A DNA stretch of 17,464 bases, from positions 1 through 17,464 of the forward strand of contig CALHZD010000118.1 in assembly GCA_938040985.1 (NCBI GenBank), written 5' to 3'. Positions 1 to 8,600 of the stretch are shown here, one piece after another. Within the stretch, counting starts at the first letter, position 1; each line of letters starts with the position of its first letter. The notes below the pieces were generated by a model, which did no database searches, was not told where the DNA came from, and saw only the letters and a program-made list of their open reading frames with translations. Position numbers and translations under genes: made by a program. The stretch comes from an uncultured Propionivibrio sp. GTDB lineage: Bacteria > Pseudomonadota > Gammaproteobacteria > Burkholderiales > Rhodocyclaceae.

Positions 1-54
1 CAAACAATCCTTTCAATCCTTGTTTTTAGGTTTTTCCCGATCTCTGCCCGCTAG

Positions 55-110
55 CCCGCGTATTTAGGGCATCTCAGAGCACCTGCCCGCAAACGCCCTA
101 TCCACGCGGG
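55..110 (-). other. Interrupted long stem downstream of the yggU-like gene
   Basis: CCCGCG at 55-60 can pair with CGCGGG at 105-110, and TAGGGC at 65-70 with GCCCTA at 95-100. A 4+4 nt internal loop separates the two helices and the apical loop is 24 nt. The structure begins 15 nt past the stop codon of the leftward operon, so it could stabilise or end that transcript. No uridine run follows on the minus strand, so it is not a standard intrinsic terminator. Nothing else is recognisable in bases 1-124. Confidence 0.25.
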
Positions 111-124
111 TTCCAGATGAGCGC

Positions 125-418
125 TTACAACCCCATCTGGCGACGCACCAAGGCTTCGTCAGCCATAATTTCGATGACTTTGCGGCGTGAAGTCTGGCCG
201 CTTTTCAGGCTCAGCGCCGAACGGGGCAATCCCAGGCGGTCGGACAGAAAAGTAAGCAGCGCCTCGTTGGCCTTGCCATCGACCGGCGGCGCGGCCAAAC
301 GGATTTTCAGGGCATCGCCATGCAAGCCGACCACTTCGCTTTTTTTTGCGCCCGGCTGGATATGCAGCCGCAGCGCCACACCCTGCCGAAGCGCTCGCAG
401 CCAGGGGGTTTCCGACAT
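125..418 (-). CDS. yggU: DUF167 (UPF0235, YggU family) protein
   Basis: This is a 97-residue protein, the usual size for the DUF167/YggU family. The family signature is visible as LRLHIQPGAKKSEVVG near the N-terminus, followed by LKIRLAAPPVDGKANEALL and, in the second half, LSLKSGQTSRRKVIEI. The biochemical function of the family is unknown; its structures are small alpha/beta folds. The ATG lies 13 nt after the yggT stop, so the gene is the last member of the leftward yggS-proC-yggT-yggU operon, a linkage common in proteobacteria. No signal peptide or membrane segment is seen. The family call is strong. The role is not known. Confidence 0.92.
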   Translation of the reverse strand: MSETPWLRALRQGVALRLHIQPGAKKSEVVGLHGDALKIRLAAPPVDGKANEALLTFLSDRLGLPRSALSLKSGQTSRRKVIEIMADEALVRRQMGL

Positions 419-431
419 CTTCCGGCAGGCC

Positions 432-986
432 TCAGACGAACAGGATGATCATTTCGAGCGCCAGGATGATGACCAGCGGCGAAAGATCGATACCGCCGAT
501 CGGCGGCAGAAAACGCTGAATCGGCGCCAGCAATGGCCGCGTCAGCTGACTCACCGGCAAGGCAATCCGCGATGGCACTTCGAACCAGGAAAAGATGATG
601 CGCAAAATCAGCGCGGCGATCAGCAAATGGGCGCACAGGCGCAAGGTCGAGCGCAGCGCCTGACCCAGCAGGAAAATAATGGGGGTCAAGGGCGTCTCCA
701 GCACGTCACCATAGGAAGACCCCAGCGCAGCAAAAAGCAGCACCGCGAGCAAGGGCAGCATCTGCACCAGATAGGCCGCCAGCAACGAAGCGCTATCGAG
801 GCCGAAAACGCTCGGCACGACACGGCGCAGCGGCCGCACCAGCCAGTGCGTCGCAGCATTTACGAACACGCCGAGTGGATTGACGAAGGACACCCGAAAA
901 GTCTGCATGAAAAAGCGCAGCAGCAGGATCAGCGAGAGTAGACCCGCCAGCGAGTCGAGCAGGAAAAGGAATGCACGCGCCAACAT
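432..986 (-). CDS. yggT: YggT-family integral membrane protein
   Basis: This 184-residue, very hydrophobic protein has two YGGT repeats. Each repeat has a hydrophobic helix followed by a proline/arginine-rich segment: NPLGVFVNAATHWLVRPLRR around residues 36-55, and PVSQLTRPLLAPIQRFLPP around 143-161, then GGIDLSPLVIILALEMI at the C-terminus. Four or so membrane segments are likely, at about 3-28, 67-90, 98-130 and 165-184. The family sits in the inner membrane; related proteins are linked to osmotic tolerance and, in plastids, to cytochrome or nucleoid organisation, but the bacterial role is not settled. The start is 25 nt after the proC stop, consistent with one operon. Confidence 0.92.
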   Translation of the reverse strand: MLARAFLFLLDSLAGLLSLILLLRFFMQTFRVSFVNPLGVFVNAATHWLVRPLRRVVPSVFGLDSASLLAAYLVQMLPLLAVLLFAALGSSYGDVLETPLTPIIFLLGQALRSTLRLCAHLLIAALILRIIFSWFEVPSRIALPVSQLTRPLLAPIQRFLPPIGGIDLSPLVIILALEMIILFV

Positions 987-1011
987 AAATTATCCTCCCG
1001 GACTCAATCGT

Positions 1012-1866
1012 CTAGGTGATGGCCTGATCGCCCGGCTTCTGCGCACGGTCGCCGAGCTGTTCGCCGAGAACGCGGCTGCGCGCGCAGGCCGCCTGCGCGC
1101 CGGCGATGATCCCCGCCTTAACGCCGCGCGCTTCCATGACCTTGAGCGCAGCTTCGGTTGTGCCGCCCTTGGACGTGACCCGTTCACGCAGGACGGCTGC
1201 ATCATCTTCGGATTGCGCGGCCAGCTGCGCCGCGCCGAGCACGGTCTTCAGCGCCAGTTGCCGCGCCTGCGCCGGGCTAAAGCCGAGTTCTCCGGCCGCC
1301 GCCTGCATCGCTTCGATCAAGAGAAAAACATACGCCGGGCCGCTGCCGGAAATCGCCGTCACCGCATCGAGCTGGTCTTCATCGGCAACCCACAGGGTGC
1401 TGCCTGCGGCTTGCAGAATACGTTCCGCCATTTGCCGCCCCGCATCCGGCACTTCGGGCAAGGCGAACAGGCCGGACATACCGGCCCCAATCAGCGCCGG
1501 CGTATTCGGCATGGCGCGCACCAAATGCCGGTATCCGCCTAGCCAGTCTGAGATGTCGGCCAGATGCAGCCCGGCGGCAATACTGATGATCAGTCGTTCG
1601 CGGACGCGCCCCTTCAGCAGCGCGCAAACTTCGCGCATCTGCTGCGGCTTAACCGCCAGCACAAGTGCGTCACAGGCCAGCGCCTCACCTTCCGGCACAG
1701 CGTGGCAATGCACGCCAAAGCGCTGCTGCACGGCATCGCGCGCAGCGGCGTTGATTTCGACAACGGCAATGTCATCGGCGCGAAGGTCACCGCACGCTTC
1801 CTTGCCGAGCAGCCCGCCGATCAGCGCGCTCGCCATATTGCCGCCGCCCAGGAAGGTGACTTTCAT
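1012..1866 (-). CDS. proC: Pyrroline-5-carboxylate reductase
   Basis: ProC reduces 1-pyrroline-5-carboxylate to L-proline with NAD(P)H, the last step of proline synthesis in the cytoplasm. The 284 residues from this ATG begin with the Rossmann motif FLGGGNMASALIGG. They then show LAVKPQQM, RAMPNTPALIGAG, the substrate/dimer region AISGSGPAYVFLLIEA and the C-terminal signature RERVTSKGGTTEAAL. I chose the ATG at 1866 because it gives the standard family N-terminus and has purine-rich Shine-Dalgarno sequence directly upstream. An in-frame ATG six codons earlier (1884) overlaps the yggS stop as ATGA and would add MRKDGG, so translational coupling there is possible. The gene is second in the yggS operon. 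Confidence 0.96.
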   Translation of the reverse strand: MKVTFLGGGNMASALIGGLLGKEACGDLRADDIAVVEINAAARDAVQQRFGVHCHAVPEGEALACDALVLAVKPQQMREVCALLKGRVRERLIISIAAGLHLADISDWLGGYRHLVRAMPNTPALIGAGMSGLFALPEVPDAGRQMAERILQAAGSTLWVADEDQLDAVTAISGSGPAYVFLLIEAMQAAAGELGFSPAQARQLALKTVLGAAQLAAQSEDDAAVLRERVTSKGGTTEAALKVMEARGVKAGIIAGAQAACARSRVLGEQLGDRAQKPGDQAIT

Positions 1867-1880
1867 TCCTCCGTCCTTTC

Positions 1881-2576
1881 TCATGCTCCCGCCTTGCTTC
1901 TTTCTCCGAAAATCGCCGTCCCGACACGCACCAGCGTGGCGCCCTCGGCAATCGCCGCCTCCAGATCGTGCGACATGCCCATCGACAGCGTATCGATCGC
2001 CAGGCCATCCGCCCGCAGGCGTTCAAAAAGTTCACGCACCGGCCGCAAAGCCCGCCGCTGCGCCTCGTAATCCGGGTTCGGCGCAGGAATCGCCATCAGC
2101 CCGCGCAACCGCAGCCGCGGCAGGCGCGCAATCTGCGTCATCAACGCGCCGGCGGCATCTAGAGGGACGCCATGCTTGCTGGCTTCATTGCTGACATTGA
2201 CCTGCACGCAGACCTGCAAGGGCGGCAGCGCTGCCGGACGCTGCTCGGCCAGCCGCTCGGCGATCTTCAGGCGGTCGAGCGAATGCACCCAGGCAAACGT
2301 TTCGGCCACGGTGCGCGTCTTGTTGCTTTGCAGGGGGCCGATAAAATGCCATTCCAGCCCGAGACCGGACAGTTCCGTCGCCTTGCCCACACCTTCCTGT
2401 ACGTAATTTTCGCCGAAGCATCGCTGGCCCGCAGCCGCAGCGGCGCGTACAGACTCGGCCGGCCAGGTTTTACTGACGGCCAGCAGCGTAATGTCATCGG
2501 GATTGCGGCAGGATTGCCGCGCCGCTAATGCAATTCGCGTATGGATAGCTTGCAGGTTGGCAGTAATTGTAGTCAT
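1881..2576 (-). CDS. yggS: YggS/PLPBP family pyridoxal-phosphate homeostasis protein
   Basis: The 231-residue protein matches the single-domain alanine-racemase-like TIM barrel family that binds pyridoxal 5'-phosphate and controls its free pool, with effects on amino-acid and keto-acid metabolism. Visible motifs are ITLLAVSKTWP with the PLP lysine at K36, CFGENYVQE, LEWHFIGPLQSNKTR, a central VCVQVNVSNEASKHG, SMGMSHDLEAAIAEGATLVR and RVGTAIFGER near the C-terminus. A longer open frame continues upstream to 2777. The ATG at 2576 is preferred because it gives the family length and the typical N-terminal helix, and because upstream sequence would run into pilT. It is the first gene of the leftward operon and diverges from pilT, an arrangement conserved in many proteobacteria. 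Confidence 0.95.
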   Translation of the reverse strand: MTTITANLQAIHTRIALAARQSCRNPDDITLLAVSKTWPAESVRAAAAAGQRCFGENYVQEGVGKATELSGLGLEWHFIGPLQSNKTRTVAETFAWVHSLDRLKIAERLAEQRPAALPPLQVCVQVNVSNEASKHGVPLDAAGALMTQIARLPRLRLRGLMAIPAPNPDYEAQRRALRPVRELFERLRADGLAIDTLSMGMSHDLEAAIAEGATLVRVGTAIFGERSKAGA

Positions 2577-2601
2577 AATCGGGAATATGCCGAATGCGGG
2601 G

Positions 2602-2630
2602 AGTATAGCACTGCACCCGGTCACTACCGA
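2602..2630 (-). promoter_or_regulatory. Possible promoter for the yggS operon
   Basis: On the minus strand TATACT (2602-2607) is a good -10 element. A weak -35 (TCGGTA, 2625-2630) lies 17 nt upstream. Transcription would start about 20 nt before the yggS ATG. The 76-nt gap between yggS and pilT must hold promoters for both directions; I see no convincing one for pilT. Confidence 0.3.
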
Positions 2631-2652
2631 GGACGTACTGAGGACAAAAACG

Positions 2653-3699
2653 ATGGACATTACCGAACTGCTGGCCTTCAGCGTCAAGAACAAGGCCTCC
2701 GACTTGCACCTTTCTTCCGGGCTGCCGCCGATGATCCGCGTACATGGCGATGTGCGCCGCATCAACCTGCCGGCCATGGCGCACGAAGAAGTGCACTCGA
2801 TGGTCTATGACATCATGAGCGATGCGCAGCGCAAAACCTACGAAGAACACCTCGAGTGCGATTTTTCCTTCGAAATCCCCAATCTGGCGCGTTTCCGGGT
2901 CAATGCGTTTGTGCAGAACCGCGGCGCCGGCGCGGTGTTCCGGACTATTCCCTCCAAGGTGCTAACGCTCGAAGAACTTAACTGCCCTAAGGTATTCAAG
3001 GATATTTCCGAATATCCGCGCGGCGTCGTGCTGGTCACCGGGCCGACGGGGTCGGGAAAATCGACCACGCTGGCGGCAATGGTCAATCACATCAACGAAA
3101 ACGAGCACGCCCATATTCTGACCATCGAAGACCCGATCGAATTCGTGCACGAATCGAAAAAATGCCTGATCAACCAGCGTGAGGTCGGGCCGCAAACCCA
3201 TTCTTTTGCCAACGCCTTGCGGTCGGCGCTGCGTGAAGACCCGGACGTTATTCTCGTCGGCGAAATGCGCGATCTCGAAACGATCCGCCTGGCAATGACC
3301 GCGGCGGAAACCGGCCACCTGGTATTCGGCACCCTGCACACGTCGAGCGCGGCAAAAACCATCGACCGGGTCATCGACGTCTTCCCTGCCGAAGAAAAGG
3401 AAATGGTGCGCGCCATGCTTTCCGAATCGCTGCGCGCCGTCATCTCCCAGACCCTGCTCAAGACCAAGGACGGACAAGGGCGCGTGGCGGCGCACGAGAT
3501 CATGATCGGCACGCCGGCCATCCGCAACTTGATCCGTGAAAACAAGGTGGCGCAGATGTATTCGGCCATCCAGACCGGTGCGCAGCTGGGTATGCAGACA
3601 CTCGACCAGTGCCTGATTAACCTCGTCCGCCGCAACATCGTTTCTGTCTCTGAAGCGCGCAGCCGCGCCGCGAACAAGGATAGCTTCCCCGGCGCCTGA
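2653..3699 (+). CDS. pilT: Type IV pilus retraction ATPase PilT
   Basis: PilT is the hexameric cytoplasmic ATPase that powers pilus depolymerisation and twitching motility. The 348 residues match the family length. An N-terminal PAS-like domain (KASDLHLSSGLPPMIRVHGD, about 14-33) precedes the RecA-like domain. That domain has Walker A GPTGSGKST (130-138), Asp box TIEDPIEFVHE (about 157-167), Walker B DPDVILVGEMRD (196-207), His box AETGHLVFGTLHTSS (218-232) and the PilT hallmark AIRNLIRE (289-296), needed for retraction in other species. The ATG at 2653 has GAGGA eight nt upstream; the open frame extends 54 codons further, but that sequence crosses the divergent yggS start. pilU follows after 34 nt. 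Confidence 0.97.
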   Translation: MDITELLAFSVKNKASDLHLSSGLPPMIRVHGDVRRINLPAMAHEEVHSMVYDIMSDAQRKTYEEHLECDFSFEIPNLARFRVNAFVQNRGAGAVFRTIPSKVLTLEELNCPKVFKDISEYPRGVVLVTGPTGSGKSTTLAAMVNHINENEHAHILTIEDPIEFVHESKKCLINQREVGPQTHSFANALRSALREDPDVILVGEMRDLETIRLAMTAAETGHLVFGTLHTSSAAKTIDRVIDVFPAEEKEMVRAMLSESLRAVISQTLLKTKDGQGRVAAHEIMIGTPAIRNLIRENKVAQMYSAIQTGAQLGMQTLDQCLINLVRRNIVSVSEARSRAANKDSFPGA

Positions 3700-3733
3700 T
3701 TTTTGCTGCGCCTGAACGGAAAGGAATCATCAT

Positions 3734-4870
3734 ATGGAACGCGATCAAGCACTCAAATTTATGCAGGATCTGCTGCGCCTGATGGTGCAGAAAAACGGCT
3801 CCGACCTGTTTATCACCGCTAATTTTCCGCCCGCCATCAAGGTCGACGGAAAAGTCATGCCGGTCTCCAACCAACTGCTCTCATCGCAGCACACCGCCGA
3901 GCTGGCGCGCTCGATCATGAACGACCGCCAGGCCGCCGAATTCGAAGCGACAAATGAATGCAACTTTGCCATTTCCCCTTCCGGCATCGGCCGCTTCCGC
4001 GTCAATGCGCTGATGCAGCAGGGCTGCGTCGCCATCGTCTGCCGGACGATCAACATGAAAATTCCCACGATCGACGGCCTGGGGCTGCCGCCGATTCTCA
4101 AAGATATCGGCATGACCAAGCGTGGCCTGGTGATTTTCGTCGGCGGCACCGGCACCGGCAAGACGACCTCGCTGGCGGCCCTCGTCGACCACCGCAACAT
4201 CAATAGCCACGGCCACATCATCACGGTCGAAGACCCGATTGAATTCGTACACGACCACAAAAACTGCATCGTCACGCAGCGCGAAGTCGGCGTCGATACC
4301 GATTCCTGGGAAATCGCCCTGAAAAATTCCCTGCGCCAGGCGCCCGATGTCATCCTGATGGGGGAAATCCGCGATCGCAACACCATGGATTACGCCATCG
4401 CCTTTGCCGAAACCGGCCACCTGTGCCTTGCCACACTGCACGCTAACAGCACCAACCAGGCCATCGACCGGATCATCAACTTTTTCCCCGAAGAACGCCG
4501 CCAGCAACTGCTGATGGATCTCTCGCTCAACCTGCGGGCAATGATTTCGCAGCGCCTGCTGCCGCGCAAAAACAGCAAAGGGCGCATTCCGGCCATCGAA
4601 ATCATGCTCAACTCGCCATTGATCGCCGACCTCATCTTCAAGGGCGAAGTCCATGAAATCAAGGAGGTCATGAAGCGCTCGCGCGAATTGGGCATGCAAA
4701 CCTTCGACCAGTCGCTGTTCGACCTGTACGAAGCGGACCTGATCACCTACGAGGACGCCCTGCGCAACGCCGACTCGGTCAATGACCTGCGCCTGCAAAT
4801 CAAACTGCACGGCAAACGCGCCAAAGACCGCGATCTGAACGCCGGCATCGACCATCTCGAAGTCGTATAA
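3734..4870 (+). CDS. pilU: PilT-dependent twitching motility ATPase PilU
   Basis: PilU is the PilT paralogue that assists retraction under load and usually depends on PilT. The 378-residue protein carries NGSDLFITANFPPAIKVDGK near residues 21-40, Walker A GGTGTGKT (137-144), Asp box ITVEDPIEFVH (163-173), Walker B DVILMGEIRD (205-214) and His box AETGHLCLATLHANS (225-239). The C-terminal extension beyond the PilT-like core is typical of PilU, and the PilT AIRNLIRE motif is replaced by divergent sequence (SPLIADLIFKGE). AAGGA lies eight nt before the ATG. The gene is co-directional with pilT and followed directly by an intrinsic terminator. Confidence 0.96.
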   Translation: MERDQALKFMQDLLRLMVQKNGSDLFITANFPPAIKVDGKVMPVSNQLLSSQHTAELARSIMNDRQAAEFEATNECNFAISPSGIGRFRVNALMQQGCVAIVCRTINMKIPTIDGLGLPPILKDIGMTKRGLVIFVGGTGTGKTTSLAALVDHRNINSHGHIITVEDPIEFVHDHKNCIVTQREVGVDTDSWEIALKNSLRQAPDVILMGEIRDRNTMDYAIAFAETGHLCLATLHANSTNQAIDRIINFFPEERRQQLLMDLSLNLRAMISQRLLPRKNSKGRIPAIEIMLNSPLIADLIFKGEVHEIKEVMKRSRELGMQTFDQSLFDLYEADLITYEDALRNADSVNDLRLQIKLHGKRAKDRDLNAGIDHLEVV

Positions 4871-4906
4871 AAGCGGCGGCCATCGTCGGCATCTATCGCC
4901 GCTTTT
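4869..4906 (+). terminator. Rho-independent terminator after pilU
   Basis: A perfect 10-bp stem pairs AAAAGCGGCG (4869-4878) with CGCCGCTTTT (4897-4906). The T run is the last part of the stem. The 18-nt loop can form a further GCC/GGC helix. The stem starts inside the pilU stop codon, so the pilT-pilU transcript should end here. Confidence 0.8.
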
Positions 4907-5009
4907 GGCATCCCTGATTTCGCGTAACCCGCAATTTCGGGGGCGCTATTACGCCGATTGCCGCTGGTATGCGGCCGACCGCACGACGGCTCACACCGCA
5001 TCGGCTCAT

Positions 5010-5117
5010 TAACCTAAATACGTAAAGTTGCGGAATGCATACCTACCGCCGCAAACGCGCGGCGGTTACGCTGCCTGGCCGTCTTTCCCGTTTTTTGTGC
5101 CTGCATATAACCTAAAT
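5010..5117 (+). repeat. Two direct copies of TAACCTAAAT with similar flanks
   Basis: TAACCTAAAT occurs at 5010-5019 and 5108-5117, 98 nt apart. The bases that follow are also similar (ACGTAAAGTTGC versus CCATAAGCTGC), and each copy has a nearby TGCATA. A related string, CCTAAATACG, is found on the minus strand near the left edge at about 59-68. The function is unknown; it could be two regulator sites or scraps of a dispersed repeat. Confidence 0.4.
5045..5066 (+). other. GC-rich hairpin between the decamer repeats
   Basis: ACCGCCGC (5045-5052) pairs perfectly with GCGGCGGT (5059-5066) across a six-base loop. A T6 run sits about 25 nt downstream (5091-5096), too far for a normal intrinsic terminator. 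It might be part of a REP-like element or a regulatory structure. Confidence 0.35.
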
Positions 5118-5279
5118 CCATAAGCTGCAACCACGGCCTGCATATCCACACGATCCGCTGATTCCCTGAATCAGGGCGTTAGTCTTTCCCGAAGCCAACG
5201 TATTGCTGCATCGAGTATGCGCTGTCCATAAAGACCACAGTCGCCATAGTGACTTTTCAGGAGTTGTCGCCTAAAATCC

Positions 5280-5310
5280 ATTCCAGAATATCAGCTTTAT
5301 ATTCTGGAAT
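5280..5310. promoter_or_regulatory. 12-bp perfect inverted repeat, possible operator
   Basis: ATTCCAGAATAT (5280-5291) and ATATTCTGGAAT (5299-5310) form a perfect inverted repeat around a 7-nt spacer. Each arm contains a near-palindromic TTCCAGAA/TTCTGGAA core, and the two core centres are 21 bp apart, or two helical turns. That spacing suits two dimers of one regulator on the same DNA face. The site lies 26 bp upstream of a TTGACT -35-like element, a normal place for an activator. Which regulator binds is unknown; an RNA hairpin is an alternative reading. Confidence 0.5.
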
Positions 5311-5336
5311 TGCAGCCATATTGGGCAAAAAACGTA

Positions 5337-5366
5337 TTGACTTTGCCTGTTTCCGCATTTTCCTAT
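5337..5366 (+). promoter_or_regulatory. Possible promoter of the POR-Nfn operon
   Basis: TTGACT (5337-5342) is a good -35 element. After an 18-nt spacer TCCTAT (5361-5366) is a weak -10, which would fit dependence on an activator at the inverted repeat just upstream. The predicted transcript would have a leader of about 260 nt before the POR start codon. Confidence 0.3.
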
Positions 5367-5570
5367 TTCGTCAGAGGGCACATGCTCATCTCGATATCAT
5401 GGTTGCGCCTAGGCCATTCGGGTCAAACACGCTGCATGGGCACGCCGGACGACAATCAACGGCCTGCGTGCACGGCACTCGGCGTACCAGACGGTCCGCG
5501 CCTGCCGCTTTGTTTCTCTTTTGTTTCTCCTGCTATTTCCTGCCCTCTTTCGGCACTTCATTTTTTCGCT

Positions 5571-5608
5571 ACTCGCCGCCAATCAAGGTTTGATTCCAGC
5601 GGCGGAGT
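5571..5608 (+). promoter_or_regulatory. Compound stem-loop in the POR leader
   Basis: ACTCGCCGC (5571-5579) pairs with GCGGCGGAGT (5599-5608) with one bulged G, and inside it AATCAA (5581-5586) pairs perfectly with TTGATT (5590-5595) around a GGT loop. The structure ends 15 nt before the AGGA ribosome binding site (5624-5627) and is preceded by a T6 run. No U tail follows, so it is not a simple attenuator. It could affect mRNA stability or ribosome access. Confidence 0.45.
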
Positions 5609-5635
5609 TTCCATTGCTTACTCAGGATTCTCATC

Positions 5636-8600
5636 ATGAAAACAAAGAAGGTGAAATACCCTGGAATTTCCACCGTCATCAACGGCAATGGTGCGGTCGC
5701 CCACGTTATGAGCCACGTCTGCGGCGGCGTCATCGGTTACCCGATCACGCCGTCGACGGAAATTTCCGAAATTTACGAAGCCTTTCGCGCCGAAGGCGGC
5801 GTCAACGTCTGGGGCAAGCATCCCTTCTTCTTCGAGCCGGAAGGGGAGCACTCGGCGCAAAGCGGCGCACTGGGCGCACAGCTGACCGGCGGACAGTATA
5901 TTTCCAACGCCTCTTCGAGCCAGGGCATCTTGTATGCGCTCGAATCGCATTACGTGACTGTCGGCAAAAAAGTCGGCGGTTTTGTCCTGCAGGTTGCGGC
6001 GCGCGTCGTCTCCAAGCATTCGCTCAACGTCATGGCGGGGCACGATGATGTCTATGCCCTGCTTTCTTCAGGCTACACCATCCTGTTCGGCGCCAACCCG
6101 CAGGAAGCCGCCGATCTGGCGGCAATTGCCTATCGCGTTTCGGCGTTATCGCTGATTCCGGTCGCCAATGCCATGGATGGATTCGCCACCAGCCACATGA
6201 TGAGTGAAGCGCGCCTGCCGGAACCGGAACTCCTGCGCGAATACCTGGGCGATCCCACCGGCCGCATTTCCTGTCCAACACTGGCGCAGGAAGTGCTCTA
6301 CGGCGCCAAAGGACGGGGCCACCAACTGAACGGCTACCTGTCACGCCATGAAAGCGAGCTGACGCCAACCGACCTGGCGGCGCTGAAAGAATTCCTCAAC
6401 GATAACACCGCCAAAATCGAGAAGGACAACGACGGCAAGCTGCTTGCCAAGACCCTGCCCTGGCTGCCGGAGGCGCTGCATGGCGCATGGAAGCGCCAGT
6501 GGCTCAATGCCTTCGAAAAAGGCACGCGCCAGCGCGTGCCGGCGCTCGTCGACGTCAACAACCCGGGGATGACCGGCCCGGTGCAGAACCAGCCGGACTT
6601 CCAGGCCGGCGCCGCCGACCATCGCACGCATTTTGCCAGCGCCGTTCCCGCCCTGGTGCGCCAGGCCATGGCCGAATATACGGCACTGACCGGCCGCGCC
6701 TATGCGCCGGTACACACCTTCATGTGCGAGGACGCCGATTTCGTCATGGTCGGTCTCGGCTCGGTGTGCGACGATGTTGAAGCCGTTGTCGAGCATCTGC
6801 GCACCCAGGGTAAAAAAGTCGGACTCGTGGCGATCAAGCTCTTGCAACCCTTCCCGGAAGCTGAAGTCGCAGCTGCCCTGGCCGGCAAGCAGGCGGTCAC
6901 GGTACTGGAGCGTTCCGAACAGACAGCACTGACCCCATTAGTGACGCAGGCGCTGTTCAAGGCGCGCGAGAACGGAGAACAACGCCGCGCAGCCCGCAAC
7001 CGGACGCGGCATGCCGACATACCGGCCATTGAGGCAATTCCGGTGCTGACCACAGCGATTTTCGGTCTTGGCGGCCACGACCTGCAACCGCGCCACCTGA
7101 TTGCCGCCTTCAAGACCATGGAAGCCGGCAAGAATGCGCCACTTATCTATCTCGGCTCCCAATTCTTTTCGAAGAATCCAGAACCGCGTCTGGTTGAATT
7201 GCAACAGCGCATGCAGGCCGCCTATCCGGAAACCGAGCGGATGGCGCTCGACACCGAAGCCAACCCGCGATTGCTGCCGGATGCCGCTTTCCGCGTGCGC
7301 TTCCACTCGGTCGGCGGCTACGGCACCATTGCCTCGGGCAAGTTGCTGACCGACATCCTGGCCGGCGCACTTGAAATGAACTCCAAGTCGGCGCCGAAAT
7401 ACGGTTCGGAGAAGAGCGGCGCGCCAACCAATTACTACATCACGCTCAGCCCCGCGCCGATCAAAATCACCAATGCCGAACTGGAAGACGTCGAAGTCGT
7501 CATTTCGCCCGACCACCGCTCTTTCGTGCATACCAACCCGCTGAAAGGGCTGGCCGAAGGCGGCACGTTTATCCTGCAATCCTCAGGCACGCCGGAACAG
7601 GTCTGGGCCGAACTACCGCCGCAGGCGCGCAAGACAATCCGTGAAAAGAAGATCAACTTCTTCATCATCGACGCCTTCGCCGTCGCCAGACGCAATGCCC
7701 CAACGCCCGAACTGGCCACACGCATGATGGGCATCGCCTTCATCGGCGCCGTTGCCGGCCACGTTAAGGAAGTCGCCGGCCATGCCTCGCCGGAAGCCAT
7801 GCGCACCAAAATACGCAACCAGATCGCCAAGAAGTTCGGCGCCAAGGGCGAAGCCGTCGTCGAAAGCAACATGCAGGTCATCCGCGAAGGCATGGCAGCA
7901 ACACAGCGTGTCGACTACGAGCAGGCCGCTTTCCTCGCAATCGACGCCGAGCCAGTGCCGATCCCCCTGCGCAACGTCTCGCTTTCGGCTTCGCTTTGCC
8001 AGCCAGAGGGCAGCGCGCCCTGCGGCATGTTCGACCGTGATTACTTCAATGACATCGTTGCCACGCCTTTCAAACAAGGCAGCATCGGCGAAGCGCCCGT
8101 TCTGCCCGGCACAGGGCTGTTCATGCCGGCCGGCAGCGCGGGCGCGAAAGACAAAGGGCTGTTCCGCCGCACCGCGCCCCTGTTCAACCCGGATGCCTGC
8201 ACTGGCTGCATGGAATGCGCGCTGGTCTGTCCCGATGCCGCCATTCCCAATTCGGTCCACGACATTCATCAACTACTGCTGACCGGCATCGCCCAGCTCG
8301 AGATTGTCGAAACGCAGCGCGAAGCCCTACGCGCCCAGATCGTCCCGATGACCGAGGGTATCCGTGAAGTTTACCGCCAGTCCCGTGACGCACGCGCCTT
8401 CCATGAAGTCGTTGCCGAGGTCGCCTTCCGCCTGCCGATCCGACAGGCCAGCCTGCTCGCCAACTTCAGCAAGCTGGTCGAAATCCTCGCCGTCTATCCG
8501 GTGGCCAGAACCCGCCCATTCTTCGACGCCCCGGAAAAAACGACACCAGGAACAGGCGGTCTGTTCGCGGCAACGGTCGATCCTTGGAAATGCACAGGCT

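Larger units (their letters stand above)
4907..5635 (+). other. 729-nt gene-free region before the POR operon
   Basis: No open frame here has convincing protein character. The candidate frames are short, low in conserved motifs and lack good ribosome binding sites. The stretch contains a repeated decamer, a GC-rich hairpin, a long inverted repeat, a possible promoter and a leader hairpin, each listed separately. Base composition is lower in GC than the flanking genes, especially 5260-5400 and the pyrimidine-rich 5510-5570. It is a large spacing for a genome whose neighbouring genes are packed within tens of bases, so it most likely holds the regulatory region of the downstream redox operon. 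Confidence 0.6.

Noticed and set aside
62..118. Shared 9-mers (ATTTAGGGC, GGTTCCAGA) at both window ends as element termini
   Set aside because: They are direct, in swapped order and short; chance or composition is as likely, and they are not inverted as transposon ends would be.
117..941. 274-residue plus-strand open frame
   Set aside because: It lies antisense to the YggU and YggT genes, is Gln/Arg-rich and shows no family motif; it reflects GC-rich codon structure on the other strand.
3881..4855. 324-residue minus-strand open frame opposite pilU
   Set aside because: Shadow of pilU; composition is typical of an antisense frame, with no start signal or motif.
5581..5595. AATCAA-GGT-TTGATT as an FNR/ANR site
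   Set aside because: The FNR box is TTGAT-N4-ATCAA. Here the half-sites are in the opposite order with a 3-nt gap, and the position is downstream of any likely promoter.
5249..5639. Short open frames in the POR leader region
   Set aside because: No recognisable protein features or ribosome binding sites; the translations are erratic and the frames overlap one another.
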